From NCBI RefSeq assembly GCF_000335475.2, contig NZ_ANAH02000011.1, positions 1 through 64,000 on the forward strand: DNA of 64,000 nt, written 5' to 3'. Source of the stretch: Cystobacter fuscus DSM 2262 (GTDB lineage Bacteria > Myxococcota > Myxococcia > Myxococcales > Myxococcaceae). A program made the translations under genes and the position numbers. This document shows positions 24,587 to 34,500 of this stretch, piece after piece (the first letter of the stretch is position 1; the number at the start of each line of letters is the position of its first letter). The notes beneath the pieces were generated by a model. That model saw nothing but the letters and a program-made list of their open reading frames with translations, had not been told where the DNA came from and ran no database searches.

Positions 24587-26164
24587 CTAGCGGAAGTCCC
24601 ACTTCTGGTTCGACGTGCCGGTGCAGTTGTAGATGCTCAGCTTGGCGCCGTCGTTGGCGTTGAAGCCCTCGATGTCCACGCACTTGTTGGCGAGGTAGCT
24701 GACCAGGTCACCCGCGGGGCTCAGCGTGAAGTCCTGGGCGCGGTTGCCGTTGCAGTTGGCCAGCTGGATGCGGGTGCCGTCGGCCGTGGAGGCCCCGGCC
24801 ACGTCCATGCACTTGCCACCAATCGTCAGCCGGGCGCCGTCCCAGGTGAACTTCTGGGCGTTGGTGCCATTGCAGGTCCACATCTGCAGCTGGACGCCGT
24901 CGGAGAAGTTGCTGTTGGGCACGTCGATGCACTTGCCGTTCATCCGCGAGACGAACGACTTGGCGCCGCCGGTGCCGCCGCCGCTCGTGAGGAGCGTGAG
25001 GCCGAACTTGCTGAGGATGGGGTTGATGGGCTGGAAGAACGTCTGGGGAGCGCTGCTGTCGCAGCCGCCCGCGATGCCCGAGGTCACGCCCTGCGCCTGG
25101 TTGCCGGAGAGCACCGAGCCACCCGAGTCACCGGGATTGGCGCATGCACTGGTCTTGGACAGGCCATAGACGGGGCCATCGGAGTAGTTGACGGTGATGT
25201 TCGTGGCCTGGAGCGTTCCACACCGCCAGCCCGTGGTGTTGCCGGAGCGACAGATGGACGCGCCGATGCCGGCCTGGTTGGAGCCCTGGACCAGGACGTT
25301 GCCGTTGTTGTGGTTGTACACCCAGGGCTGCGGCGTCCACGATCCGTTGGTGCCCACCCACCCCATGTCACTGCCGGGCCAGACGGAGCCCCGGACGCTG
25401 CCCATGGACTGCCAGTTGAAGCCGAGCGCGGGGGTGCCCGCCCCGCCGCAGTGTCCCGCGGTGACGAAGCCGCCCACCACGGAGAAGCCCACCGAGCAGG
25501 CGCCGTAGGAGCCACCGGCCCCGGTGCCGAAGAAGTAGACCTCGCCGCCGCGCACGTCGTACGCCGGGCGCGGGGCCTGGGCGGAGTGCTCCACGCGGAT
25601 CGCCCCGTCCTTCGCGCCGCTGCTCAGGGAGACGAACGACTGGGCGCGCGACGCCATCAGGCTCGTGGCGTTCTCCGCCTGCACGACGACGCTGTTGGTG
25701 GCGACGTCCACGTACCAGGAGTAGACGGAGTCGGGCGCGTTGTGGGCGTTGCGGTTCAGCTCCTCCATGATCTCGTCCAGCCGCGCCTTGCTGTGCTTGA
25801 CGAGCCGGGGCTCGGCTCCGGCGCGGCGAACGCGCGCGGCGCTGGCCTCATCGGTGACGCCGACGATGAGCCCGGTGCCCTCCTCGTTCAACCAGGCGCC
25901 GCCGAAGCGCTCTCCGAGCTGCTCGCGCAGGCCCCGCTCCAGGGAGGGGGCCTTCGCCTCGAAGTCCAGCCGGCGCAGCAACTGCTCCTCGGTGCCCGGC
26001 AGGTCCCGGCGCATCGCGTTGAGCATGTCCTGCGACACCTCCGGCGAGGTCACGCTCTTGCCGGGGGACGCGGCCTCGGCAGTCGCTGGCAAGGCATTCA
26101 CGGTGGCGATGGTGGCGAACAACGCCGTCGCGGTGGAGAGCGCATTGAGCTTCGTATTCTTCAT
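24587..26164 (-). CDS. Secreted alpha-lytic-type serine protease with ricin-B lectin
   Basis: 525 residues: Sec signal (1-31), a pro-region of about 170 residues resembling the alpha-lytic protease pro-domain (foldase), an S1E chymotrypsin-like protease domain from about residue 202 (AYDVRGGEVYFFG), and a C-terminal ricin-B/CBM13 beta-trefoil (about 402-525, KCIDVPN, KCMDVAG, KCVDIEG repeats). The triad is His238 (TAGHCG), Asp266 (GSDMGWVG) and Ser347 (GDSGGSV). It probably degrades prey proteins while the lectin holds it to glycans. Divergent from the GH18 gene, with shared upstream sequence. Confidence 0.93.
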   Translation of the reverse strand: MKNTKLNALSTATALFATIATVNALPATAEAASPGKSVTSPEVSQDMLNAMRRDLPGTEEQLLRRLDFEAKAPSLERGLREQLGERFGGAWLNEEGTGLIVGVTDEASAARVRRAGAEPRLVKHSKARLDEIMEELNRNAHNAPDSVYSWYVDVATNSVVVQAENATSLMASRAQSFVSLSSGAKDGAIRVEHSAQAPRPAYDVRGGEVYFFGTGAGGSYGACSVGFSVVGGFVTAGHCGGAGTPALGFNWQSMGSVRGSVWPGSDMGWVGTNGSWTPQPWVYNHNNGNVLVQGSNQAGIGASICRSGNTTGWRCGTLQATNITVNYSDGPVYGLSKTSACANPGDSGGSVLSGNQAQGVTSGIAGGCDSSAPQTFFQPINPILSKFGLTLLTSGGGTGGAKSFVSRMNGKCIDVPNSNFSDGVQLQMWTCNGTNAQKFTWDGARLTIGGKCMDVAGASTADGTRIQLANCNGNRAQDFTLSPAGDLVSYLANKCVDIEGFNANDGAKLSIYNCTGTSNQKWDFR

Positions 26165-26444
26165 GTCTGTCTTTCTTTACAGGTGAAGACGCCTCCGGCC
26201 GCGTGGTTTCAGCGGCGAAGGGCGAGGGGCAGGGACTGCGATTGACTATGGAACAAGAGTCTCGGGGTTAGCAAGGAAAACTAACCAGGACGGAAAAGTT
26301 CCTAATACCCAGATTTCGAGAGGTGCTTGCCGGATGCCGTCAGTCGAAACGTTTCGATTGATTGACCCGAAAAAAAGCAACTTTCTCTCCATTCCCCCGA
26401 AAACAGGGAGGCAGGAAATCCCGAAGAAAGCAGAGGAGTCCTCC
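26165..26444. promoter_or_regulatory. Divergent protease/chitinase control region
   Basis: This gap is clearly AT-richer than its neighbours. It holds GGTTAG-N9-CTAACC (26266-26286), the perfect palindrome TCGAAACGTTTCGA (26344-26357) and GATTGACCCGAAA (26360-26372). The frame of the GH18 gene is open back to ATG 26334, but that extension is not signal-like. No confident -35/-10 pair was found on either strand. Confidence 0.45.
26344..26357. promoter_or_regulatory. LacI-family-like operator palindrome
   Basis: TCGAAACGTTTCGA is a perfect 14-base palindrome with the central CG and GAAACGTTTC core characteristic of LacI/GalR-family operators. It lies about 88 bases upstream of the preferred GH18 start. 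No LacI-type regulator gene is in the window. Sugar-dependent control of the chitinase is inferred. Confidence 0.45.
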
Positions 26445-27872
26445 TTGTCCTACATCCCTTACCCCTTGCGTAGATTGACCGTGGGTGCCGTCCTCTCCAC
26501 CGTGGTTGCGTGCTCCGGGGCGCCGGACGCACTCTCCGAGCAGCCCCTGGACACCCAGGAGCAGGCCGCGCTCACCACCCGGGTCGTCGGCTACTTCCCC
26601 ACCTGGAATGGCAACGTCAATGACATCCAGTACGGCAATCTCACGCACATCAACTACTCCTTCCTGCTTCCCACCGCGCAGGGCGGGCTCACGGGGTTGA
26701 GCAGCGGGGACACCCGGCTCAAGTCCCTGGTCCAGACGGCGCACTCGCGGGGCGTCAAGGTGCTCATCGCGGTGGGCGGCTGGAATGACGGAAACGATTC
26801 TGGCTTCGAGCAGCTGGCCGCCAATGCCTCGACCCGGACGGCCTTCGTCAACAACCTGGTCAACTTCGTGAACCAGGCCGGGCTGGATGGCGTTGATATC
26901 GATTGGGAGTACCCGGATCCGGGCAACTCGGCCACGAACTACGGCCTGCTGATGCGGGAGTTGTCCAGCGCGATGCACAGCCGCGGCAAGCTGCTCACCG
27001 CGGCGGTCGTGGCCAACGGGTACACGGGTGGGGGCATCCCCACGGCGACCTTCGCCGACGTGGACTTCCTCAACATCATGGCCTACGACGGCGGCTACCC
27101 GCACTCCACGTATAACTATGCCGTCCAGTCCCTGGATTACTGGCTCAACCGCGGCCTGCCCAAGGACAAGGCGGTGCTCGGCGTGCCGTTCTACGGCCGC
27201 TCGCAGACCGCGTACGTGGGCTATGCCGCGCTGGTGGCCCAGGACTCCCAGGCGCCCTACAAGGACAACGTGGGCGCCGTCTATTACAACGGCATCGCCA
27301 CCATCCAGTCGAAGTCCAAGCTGGCGCTCCAGCGGGGCGGCGGCGTGATGATCTGGGACATCTCCGATGACGCCAAGGGCAGCGCCTCGCTGCTGACCGC
27401 CATTGCCCAGGCGGTGGGGGGCACCACGCCCCCGCCGACCACGGGCAACCTGCTGGACAACCCCAGCTTCGAGTCGGGCCTGACGGGCTGGAACTCCGAG
27501 TGGCACAGCTCGGCGCTGGCGCACAAGGTGGACACCGACTTCCCCTACGCGGGCGCCTCCAAGCTCACGCACTACGCGTCGACGGCCTATCAGCAGGTGT
27601 CGGGCCAGTCGAAGGCCGTGGCCAATGGCACCTACCGCGCCAGCGTGTGGGCCCGCTCCAGCGGTGGCCAGAAGGCGCTGCGCCTGTATGCGAAGAACTA
27701 CGGCGGGGCCGAGCTGACGGCGGAGATCGGCTCCGGCGCCGTCTCGGGCTATACGCAGTACACCATCAGCAACATTCCCGTCACCAACGGCAGCATCGAG
27801 GTGGGTGTCTACAGCGACGCGAATGCGGGGAACTGGTCGGCCTTCGACCAGTTCGAGCTCGTCAAGCAGTGA
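26445..27872 (+). CDS. GH18 chitinase lipoprotein with C-terminal carbohydrate-binding module
   Basis: 475 residues from TTG 26445, which is 6 bases after GAGGAG and starts a signal peptide with lipobox (VGAVLSTVVAC). The GH18 TIM barrel follows from about residue 44 (TTRVVGYFPTWNG), with the substrate strand KVLIAVGGWND and catalytic DGVDIDWEYP (26886 onward; Glu is the acid/base). After a Thr/Pro linker (TTPPPTTG) comes a ~135-residue beta-sandwich module also found in the GH30 enzyme next door. It cuts chitin outside the cell. An alternative start is ATG 26334. The likely use is attack on fungal walls. Confidence 0.92.
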   Translation: MSYIPYPLRRLTVGAVLSTVVACSGAPDALSEQPLDTQEQAALTTRVVGYFPTWNGNVNDIQYGNLTHINYSFLLPTAQGGLTGLSSGDTRLKSLVQTAHSRGVKVLIAVGGWNDGNDSGFEQLAANASTRTAFVNNLVNFVNQAGLDGVDIDWEYPDPGNSATNYGLLMRELSSAMHSRGKLLTAAVVANGYTGGGIPTATFADVDFLNIMAYDGGYPHSTYNYAVQSLDYWLNRGLPKDKAVLGVPFYGRSQTAYVGYAALVAQDSQAPYKDNVGAVYYNGIATIQSKSKLALQRGGGVMIWDISDDAKGSASLLTAIAQAVGGTTPPPTTGNLLDNPSFESGLTGWNSEWHSSALAHKVDTDFPYAGASKLTHYASTAYQQVSGQSKAVANGTYRASVWARSSGGQKALRLYAKNYGGAELTAEIGSGAVSGYTQYTISNIPVTNGSIEVGVYSDANAGNWSAFDQFELVKQ

Positions 27873-27884
27873 GCCTCCGCGGTT

Positions 27885-27909
27885 CCCGGTGCCTCGCCGA
27901 GGCACCGGG
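27885..27909 (+). terminator. Hairpin after GH18 gene
   Basis: CCCGGTGCC / GGCACCGGG, perfect 9-base arms around TCGCCGA, 12 bases after the chitinase stop and 32 bases before the GH30 start. No T tract follows, so it may only attenuate read-through into GH30. Confidence 0.4.
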
Positions 27910-27941
27910 TGCCGTCCCGTCGCTCGAGAAAGAACCAAGAC

Positions 27942-29840
27942 ATGGCATTGCTCACCTCATGGAAGTGCTTGACGACGTCCGCCCTGGCCTTCGGGGCGCT
28001 CGCGATGGGAACGGCCGCCTCGGCCGCGCCCTCCGCGCAGGTCATCTGGAGTTCGGAGAAGAACCCGGGCGATGGCGCCTGGTTCAACGGTCCCCTGTCC
28101 ATTCCCTACGCGCTGAGCCCGCAGGCGAACATCGCCCTGACGAGCCCGACCACCACCTCGGCCACCACGCTGGCGGTGGATCCCTCGGTGCAGTACCAGA
28201 CGATGCTGGGCATCGGCACGTCGCTGGAGGAGTCGACGGTCTTCAACCTCTCGCGCATGTCGCTGGCGAAGCGCACGGAGGTCCTGAAGAAGCTGCTCGA
28301 TCCGGCCACCGGCGCGGGCATGAACCTGCTGCGCATCACCTTCGGCACGTCTGACTTCACCGGCCGCCAGTTCTACACCTACGACGACCGGCCCGCCGGG
28401 CAGACCGACCCGAGCCTGACGTACTTCTCCATCCAGAAGGACATCGACTACAACATCGTCTCCACCATCAAGCAGGCGCTGGCGGTCAACCCGAACCTGA
28501 AGATCTTCGCGAGCCCGTGGAGCCCGCCCGCCTGGATGAAGGACAACGGCAGCCTCATCGGCGGCAAGCTGCTGTCCCAGTACATCCCGACCCTGGCGAC
28601 GTACTACCGCAGGGCCATCCAGGCCTACCAGGCGCAGGGCATCCCCATCTACGCGCTGACCGTGCAGAACGAGCCCCTGTACCAGGCGCCGGACTATCCC
28701 AGCGCCTCGGTGGATTCGACCCAGGCGCGCCAGCTCATCGTCGCCCTGAAGAACGAGCTGAACGCGAACGGCTTGAGCACCCGCATCTGGGCGTTCGACC
28801 ACAACTTCGATTCGGCGCTGGCCTATGTGACGCCCACCCTGAACGATGCCGCCGGCAACGCGGCGACGGACGGCGTGGCGTTCCACGACTACGCGGGCGA
28901 CCCGAGCAGCATGACCCAGGTGCGCAACGCCTGGCCCAACAAGAACATCATGATGACCGAGCGCTCGGTCTGGGGCACGAGCGGCGCGGACCGGATGGCG
29001 CAGTACTTCCGCAACTGGGCCGCGGGCTACAACGGCTGGGTGACGATGCTGGACAGCAACATCCAGCCGGAGAAGTGGACCGGGACGCCCGGCCCCACCA
29101 TGCTCATCCAGAGCGCGTCCTCCTACGACAACTACTGGGCCCTTCCCGAGGTCTACCTGATCGGCCAGTACTCCAAGTACGTGAAGGCGGGCGCCAAACG
29201 CATCTCCAGCAGCTACGGCTCGGCCAGCACGGTGACGAACGTGTCCTTCCTCAACCCGGACAACACCATCGTCTCCGTGGTCATCAACCAGACGGCCTCC
29301 AGCCAGCGCTTCAAGCTCGCGTCCGAGGGCTGGGAGCTGCTCGCCACGTTGCCGGCGAAGACCGTGGGCACCTACGTGTGGGCGCGTGAGAACGCCCCCA
29401 CGGCGACGAACCTGCTCGCCAACCCCGGCTTCGAGGCGGATGGCACCCTGTCGAGCTGGAACTCCGAGTGGCACAGCGCCGAGCTGGCGCACAAGGTGGA
29501 CACGGACTACCCGTACACGGGCAACTACAAGCTCACGCACTACTCGGCGGCCGCCTACCAGCAGATCTCCGGCCAGACGAAGGCCGTGGCCAACGGCACC
29601 TACCGGGCCAGCGTGTGGGCCCGCTCCAGCGGCGGCCAGCGCGCGCTGCGCCTGTACGCCAAGGGCTACGGTGGGGCCGAGCTGACGGCGGAGATCGGCT
29701 CCGGCGCCGTCGCGGGCTATACGCAGTACATCATCAACGGCATCCCGGTCACCAACGGCAACATCGAGGTGGGCGTCTACAGCGACGCCAACGCGCAGAA
29801 CTGGGCGGCCTTCGACCAGTTCGAGCTCGTCAAGCAGTAG
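27942..29840 (+). CDS. Secreted GH30 glucanase with carbohydrate-binding module
   Basis: 632 residues: Sec signal (FGALAMGTAASAAP), GH30-type domain (about 40-490) and a C-terminal beta-sandwich module (about 498-632). GH30 hallmarks are MLGIGTSLEESTVFNLS at the start of the barrel, FASPWSPPAWMK, acid/base Glu in LTVQNEPLYQ and the nucleophile candidate in IMMTERSVWG. Subfamily activities include beta-1,6-glucanase and glucosylceramidase; fungal beta-1,6-glucan is a likely substrate here but cannot be told from motifs. The last 127 codons align without gaps to the end of the GH18 gene upstream. Confidence 0.9.
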   Translation: MALLTSWKCLTTSALAFGALAMGTAASAAPSAQVIWSSEKNPGDGAWFNGPLSIPYALSPQANIALTSPTTTSATTLAVDPSVQYQTMLGIGTSLEESTVFNLSRMSLAKRTEVLKKLLDPATGAGMNLLRITFGTSDFTGRQFYTYDDRPAGQTDPSLTYFSIQKDIDYNIVSTIKQALAVNPNLKIFASPWSPPAWMKDNGSLIGGKLLSQYIPTLATYYRRAIQAYQAQGIPIYALTVQNEPLYQAPDYPSASVDSTQARQLIVALKNELNANGLSTRIWAFDHNFDSALAYVTPTLNDAAGNAATDGVAFHDYAGDPSSMTQVRNAWPNKNIMMTERSVWGTSGADRMAQYFRNWAAGYNGWVTMLDSNIQPEKWTGTPGPTMLIQSASSYDNYWALPEVYLIGQYSKYVKAGAKRISSSYGSASTVTNVSFLNPDNTIVSVVINQTASSQRFKLASEGWELLATLPAKTVGTYVWARENAPTATNLLANPGFEADGTLSSWNSEWHSAELAHKVDTDYPYTGNYKLTHYSAAAYQQISGQTKAVANGTYRASVWARSSGGQRALRLYAKGYGGAELTAEIGSGAVAGYTQYIINGIPVTNGNIEVGVYSDANAQNWAAFDQFELVKQ

Positions 29841-29842
29841 GC

Positions 29843-29894
29843 CACGAGAGGCCCCCGGTGGCGGTGCGTCCTTCCGCCACCCGGGGGCCTCGTG
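29843..29894 (+). terminator. Strong hairpin after GH30 gene
   Basis: Long inverted repeat: CACGAG(A)GGCCCCCGGTGGCGG pairs with CCGCCACCCGGGGGCCTCGTG with one bulge. It lies 2 bases after the GH30 stop and is followed by CATTTC. It separates the GH30 and GH26 transcripts. Confidence 0.65.
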
Positions 29895-29920
29895 CATTTC
29901 AAGGGTTTGATCCAGTGAAC

Positions 29921-31408
29921 ATGGGATTCGATATGACTTTTCGTCGCAACCGGCCTGTACTGGCCACGCTGCTTGTCTCGTTCCTCGCGGGCTGTGGTGC
30001 TGAAGAGCCTTCCTCGGGAGCCCCCCAGGTGGGTCACGAGGAGACGGCGCTCGCCGCGTCGCTGCTCACGGTGAACCTCCAGACGTGGTCGGGCCACTAC
30101 CTCGTCGCCGACAAGGGGGGAGGCGCGGCGCTCCAGGCCTACAGCACCTGGGCGAAGGAATGGGAGACCTTCACGCTCTCGGACCTCAATGGGGGCACGC
30201 TCCAGAGCGGGGACCTGGTGACCCTCCGGGGGGTGAATGGACAGTGGGTCTCGGCGGACAAGGGCGGTGGCGGCGCCGTCTACGTCAATGCCCCGCATGA
30301 GCTGGGCTGGGAGCAGTTCCGCGTCGTCAAGCTCAACGGGACGGGCACCGTCGCCTCGGGAGACAAGATCGCCCTCCAGACGAGCATCGGCGGCCAGTAC
30401 GTCTCCGCCATCAATGCCGGAGGGGGTGATGTGCTCGCCAACGCCCCCGCGGCCAAGGAATGGGAGACCCTGACGTTCTTCATCGCCGGGACGGGCACGC
30501 CCACCACTCCCAAGCAGCGGGTGCTCAACTACATCCAGAGCATCTCCGGCTCGAAGACGATCGCCGGCCAGCACAACCGCGAGCCGAACTGGGATCCGGC
30601 GAAGTGGACCAACACCATCCACGGCACCACGGGCCGCTGGCCGGGTCTGTGGAGCGGGGACTTCCTCTACCAGCAGGAGAACATCGACTCGCGCTGGACG
30701 ATGATCAACGAGGCGAAGAACCAGTTCAACGCGGGCGCGATCGTGCAGCTCATGTGGCACTCCTGCCCGCCGACGCAGGGCGAGGCCTGCGGCTGGGATG
30801 GTGGCGTCAAGAGCAGGCTGAGCGACAGCCAGTGGAACGAGCTCCTCACCGACGGCTCCAACCTCAACAAGATCTGGAAGACGCGGGTGGACAGGCTCGT
30901 GCCCTTCCTGCAGGACCTGAAGAACAATGGCGTGCCCGTGCTCTTCCGCCCGTATCACGAGATGAACCAGGGCGTGTTCTGGTGGGGAGGCCGCACGGGT
31001 CCGCAGGGCACGCGCCGCCTGTACCAGATGCTGCACGACTACCTGACCAAGACGAAGGGCATCGACAACCTCATCTGGGTCTGGGACGTGCAGGACCTGA
31101 GCTGGAACTTCAACGACTACAACCCGGGTGACGCCTACTGGGACATCGCGGCCCTCGACTTCTACAACGGCGACGGCTTCACGAAGGCCAAGTACGACGC
31201 CATGCTGGCCGTGGCGGGCAACAAGCCCATCGCCATTGGCGAGTGCGACCGCCTGCCGACCTCGGCCGAGCTGAGCAGCCAGCCGCGCTGGGTCTTCTTC
31301 ATGGGCTGGTCGGAGCTCGTCTATGAGAAGAACTCGACCACGGCGATCCAGAACGTCTACTGGGCGGGCAACGTCCTGACGCGCGAGGAACTCCCGGCCT
31401 GGCGGTAG
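29921..31408 (+). CDS. GH26 beta-mannanase lipoprotein with fascin/trefoil-like domain
   Basis: 495 residues with a lipobox (VSFLAGC). The N-terminal region, about 40-190, is a beta-trefoil/fascin-like domain with three similar repeats (GHYLVADKGGG, GQWVSADKGGGG, GQYVSAINAGGG). The GH26 catalytic domain runs from about 195 to 495: acid/base Glu in LFRPYHEMNQGVFWWGG and nucleophile Glu in PIAIGECDRLP. Endo-beta-1,4-mannanase is the main activity of the family. The start could also be ATG 29933; neither has a strong Shine-Dalgarno. It continues the run of secreted glycosidases. Confidence 0.9.
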   Translation: MGFDMTFRRNRPVLATLLVSFLAGCGAEEPSSGAPQVGHEETALAASLLTVNLQTWSGHYLVADKGGGAALQAYSTWAKEWETFTLSDLNGGTLQSGDLVTLRGVNGQWVSADKGGGGAVYVNAPHELGWEQFRVVKLNGTGTVASGDKIALQTSIGGQYVSAINAGGGDVLANAPAAKEWETLTFFIAGTGTPTTPKQRVLNYIQSISGSKTIAGQHNREPNWDPAKWTNTIHGTTGRWPGLWSGDFLYQQENIDSRWTMINEAKNQFNAGAIVQLMWHSCPPTQGEACGWDGGVKSRLSDSQWNELLTDGSNLNKIWKTRVDRLVPFLQDLKNNGVPVLFRPYHEMNQGVFWWGGRTGPQGTRRLYQMLHDYLTKTKGIDNLIWVWDVQDLSWNFNDYNPGDAYWDIAALDFYNGDGFTKAKYDAMLAVAGNKPIAIGECDRLPTSAELSSQPRWVFFMGWSELVYEKNSTTAIQNVYWAGNVLTREELPAWR

Positions 31409-31527
31409 TCAAGCGCTCCCGGGTGTAAGAGGAGGGGTCTCGCCCGCTCGCCGGGGTGGCCGGGGCGCGGCCCCTCCTGTCGGAATGGGCAGCCGGGCTC
31501 CGGCCACGCGGTTAGAGTCCGCCGCCC

Positions 31528-34500
31528 ATGTCGTTGTCCACGTTGCTGACCGCCGACTCCCTCCGCGCGGCCTCGGGAAGTGCCTTCCTCTCCGGTGAGG
31601 CGTCCTGGCGCGAGGGGCGGGTCCTCTCCTGTGCCCTCGAGAACGATGCCCTCGAGGGGCTCGTCCGGGGACGGGAGACGTACCGCGTCCGGCTCACGGC
31701 CTCGGGGGGCGCGCTCGTGTCCCGCTGCGCGTGCCCGGTACGTGACGCGGTCTGCGAACATGCCATCGCCCTCGGGCTGTCCTTTCTCTCCCAGGGCCCT
31801 GTCCCGGCCGAGCCGCCCGAGGGGCCCTTCGCGACGCGCGCGGACCTGGAGCGCTGGGCGGACGCACACCACGTCCGGCACGCGCTCGCGGTCTCCGTGT
31901 CCGTGCTCGTGGCGGAGCTGCCCCTCAACGAGGCGCGGCGCAATGGACTCCAGCACGCTCTCAATGGGCTCGCCCTGCGCGACGTGGGCTCGCGCGAAGG
32001 GGCCCAGCGCTACGTGGGCGCGCGCGGCGCTGGCCTGGAGACGGCCATCACCGAGGCGGCGTGGGCCTACCTGCGCCAGGAAGCGGACTCGGTGCGGCAG
32101 GCGCTCTCCGAGGAGTCGGCCCGGGGCGGCTCGCACGCGGATGCCGTGCTCGCGCCGTTGTGGACGCGCCTGCTCGAGGTGCGCCGCTCGCTTCGGGCCC
32201 TGGCCTTTCCCCGCTCCCGCGAGCGCCGGGCCTCGGCGACCTGGGGCTTCGACGCGGCGACGTGCGCGCTCACCTGGAAGGAGCGGGACCGCGTCGTCCG
32301 CTCCGGGCCGGATTACGGCACCATCGGCGTCTCCACCCGGTTGTCGTTTCCCGGAGGCGGCGAGGGCCGCGTGGAGTGCACCTGCGCGGCCCGGCAACGG
32401 GGCTGTGCCCACGCGCTCGCGCTCGTCGATACCGTGCTCGACGTCCTGGCCGAGCCCGCCCGCGCCCCCGAGGCGCGGAGGATCGCCGAGGAGCTCCTCC
32501 GGCCGGGCTGGGCCCGCGCGTTGAAGGACCTCGAGCTGCTCGAGACGGAGGCGGCCAGGCCCCGCGCGGGAGTCGAGGTGTGGTGGTGCATCGAGCATGA
32601 GCTGGGCGCGCTGACGGTGTCGCCCCTGGTGAAGAAGCAGACGCGCAAGGGCACCTGGAGCACCGGCGCGCGGATGACCGCGGCCCGGCTGATCGAGGAG
32701 CATCGCGAGCTGCTCTCCGAGGTGGATCTCCGGGTCGCCGAGCACCTGGCCTCCTGGGCTCCGGCGTCGCGCGCGGCTGGGACCTACCCCTCGCGGGCCT
32801 TCCTCGCGCTCGTCGGTCATCCGCGGGTCGCGCTCGAGCTTCGTCCCGACGAGCCGCTCGAGCTGAAGCGGGTGCGGCTCGGCTTCACCGCGCTCTCCGC
32901 CGCGGACCACATCCGCCTGGAGCCCTCCCTCGAAGGCGAGCGTCTCAACCCCAAGATGCTGGGGACGCTCCTGCGTGCGTTCACTCCGGGCGAGCCGCTG
33001 TTCCTCGCCGAGGCGGAGCGGGGCCGGTTCCTGCTCATCGACGTGAACGAGGAGGCGCGGCAGCTCTGGAACGTGCTCGAGAAGCACGGGGACCAGTTTC
33101 CCCCCGAGAGCCATGAGCAACTGCTCGAGCGGCTGTCTCGTCTGGAGACACGGCTCCCCCTCGTCGTCCCGCCCTCGCTCAAGGGGCGCGAGTACCCGAC
33201 GGACATGGTCCCCGTCGTCCGCCTGCGCCTGCTGCCCGACGTGTCCCTCGAGATGGAGCTGCTCGTGCGGCCCGGTCCGGGCGCGCCGCTGTACCCTCCC
33301 GGCGTGGGCCCGCGCGATGTGCTGCTCTCGCGTCATGGGGAGCGCGGCTATGTGCGCCGCCACCTGATGTCCGAGGAGGAGCGTGCCCGCGCGGCGCTCG
33401 TCTCCCTTCCCCTCGAGGACGCGGAGGAGGGGCCGCCGTTCCGCTTCCGGCTCGGGGACACGGAGTCGGCGTTGCGGCTCGTCGCCGCGTTGCAGCGGCC
33501 CCCGGAGGGGCTCGAGGTCGAGTGGCTCGACGAGCGGCCCGTCATCACCTCCTCCACGGGCCCGGAAGCCCTGAAGGTGCAGGTCGAGCGCAAGAAGGAT
33601 TGGTTTGGGCTCTCGGGCAACCTGAAGGTGGAGGCGGGGAGGATCGAACTCGCGGTGCTCCTGGACGCGGCCCGGCGGCAGAAGCGCTTCGTGCGGGTGG
33701 ATGCCAACCGGTGGGTGGAACTCAGCGACACCCTGCGGCACCGATTGCAGGCGGTGGCGGATCACGCCTTCCTCGGGAAGAACCGGGTGGAGTTGTCTCC
33801 CGGTGCGGTTCCCGCCATCAGCGCGCTGTTCGACGCGGGCGCCGAGGTCGAGGCCGCGCCCGCGTGGCGGCTGTTGACGGAGCGCCTCGCCGCGTCGCTG
33901 TCGCTCAAGCCGAAGCCTCCCGCCTCGCTGGGAACCACGCTGCGCGACTACCAGGTGGAGGGGCATGCGTGGCTCAGCCGGGTGGCGGCCTGGGGCGCGG
34001 GCGCGTGCCTCGCGGATGACATGGGCCTGGGCAAGACGGTGCAGGCGCTCGCGATGCTGTTGGATCGCTCGCGGCTCGGTCCCGCCCTCGTCCTCGCGCC
34101 CACCTCGGTGGCCTTCAACTGGGTGCAGGAGCTCCAGCGCTTCGCGCCGGGTCTGCGCCCCGTGCTCTACGCCGAGCAGGCGGATCGCGTGAAGTGCCTG
34201 GCGAAGCTCAAGAAGAACGACGTGCTCATCGTGAGCTATGGCCTGCTGGTGCGCGACGCGGCGAGTCTCGGCGCGGTGCAGTTCGCCACGCTCGTGGTCG
34301 ACGAGGCGCAGGCGTTGAAGAACCCGAGCACCCGGCGGGCCCGCGCCGCGCGGCAGTTGAACGCGGGCTTCCGCATTGCCTTGTCGGGCACGCCCCTGGA
34401 GAACCACCTGGGTGAGCTGTGGAGCCTCTTCGCCATCGTCTTCCCGGGCCTGCTCGGCAGTTGGGAGCAGTTCCGCGAGCGCTTCGCCGGGCCCATCGAG

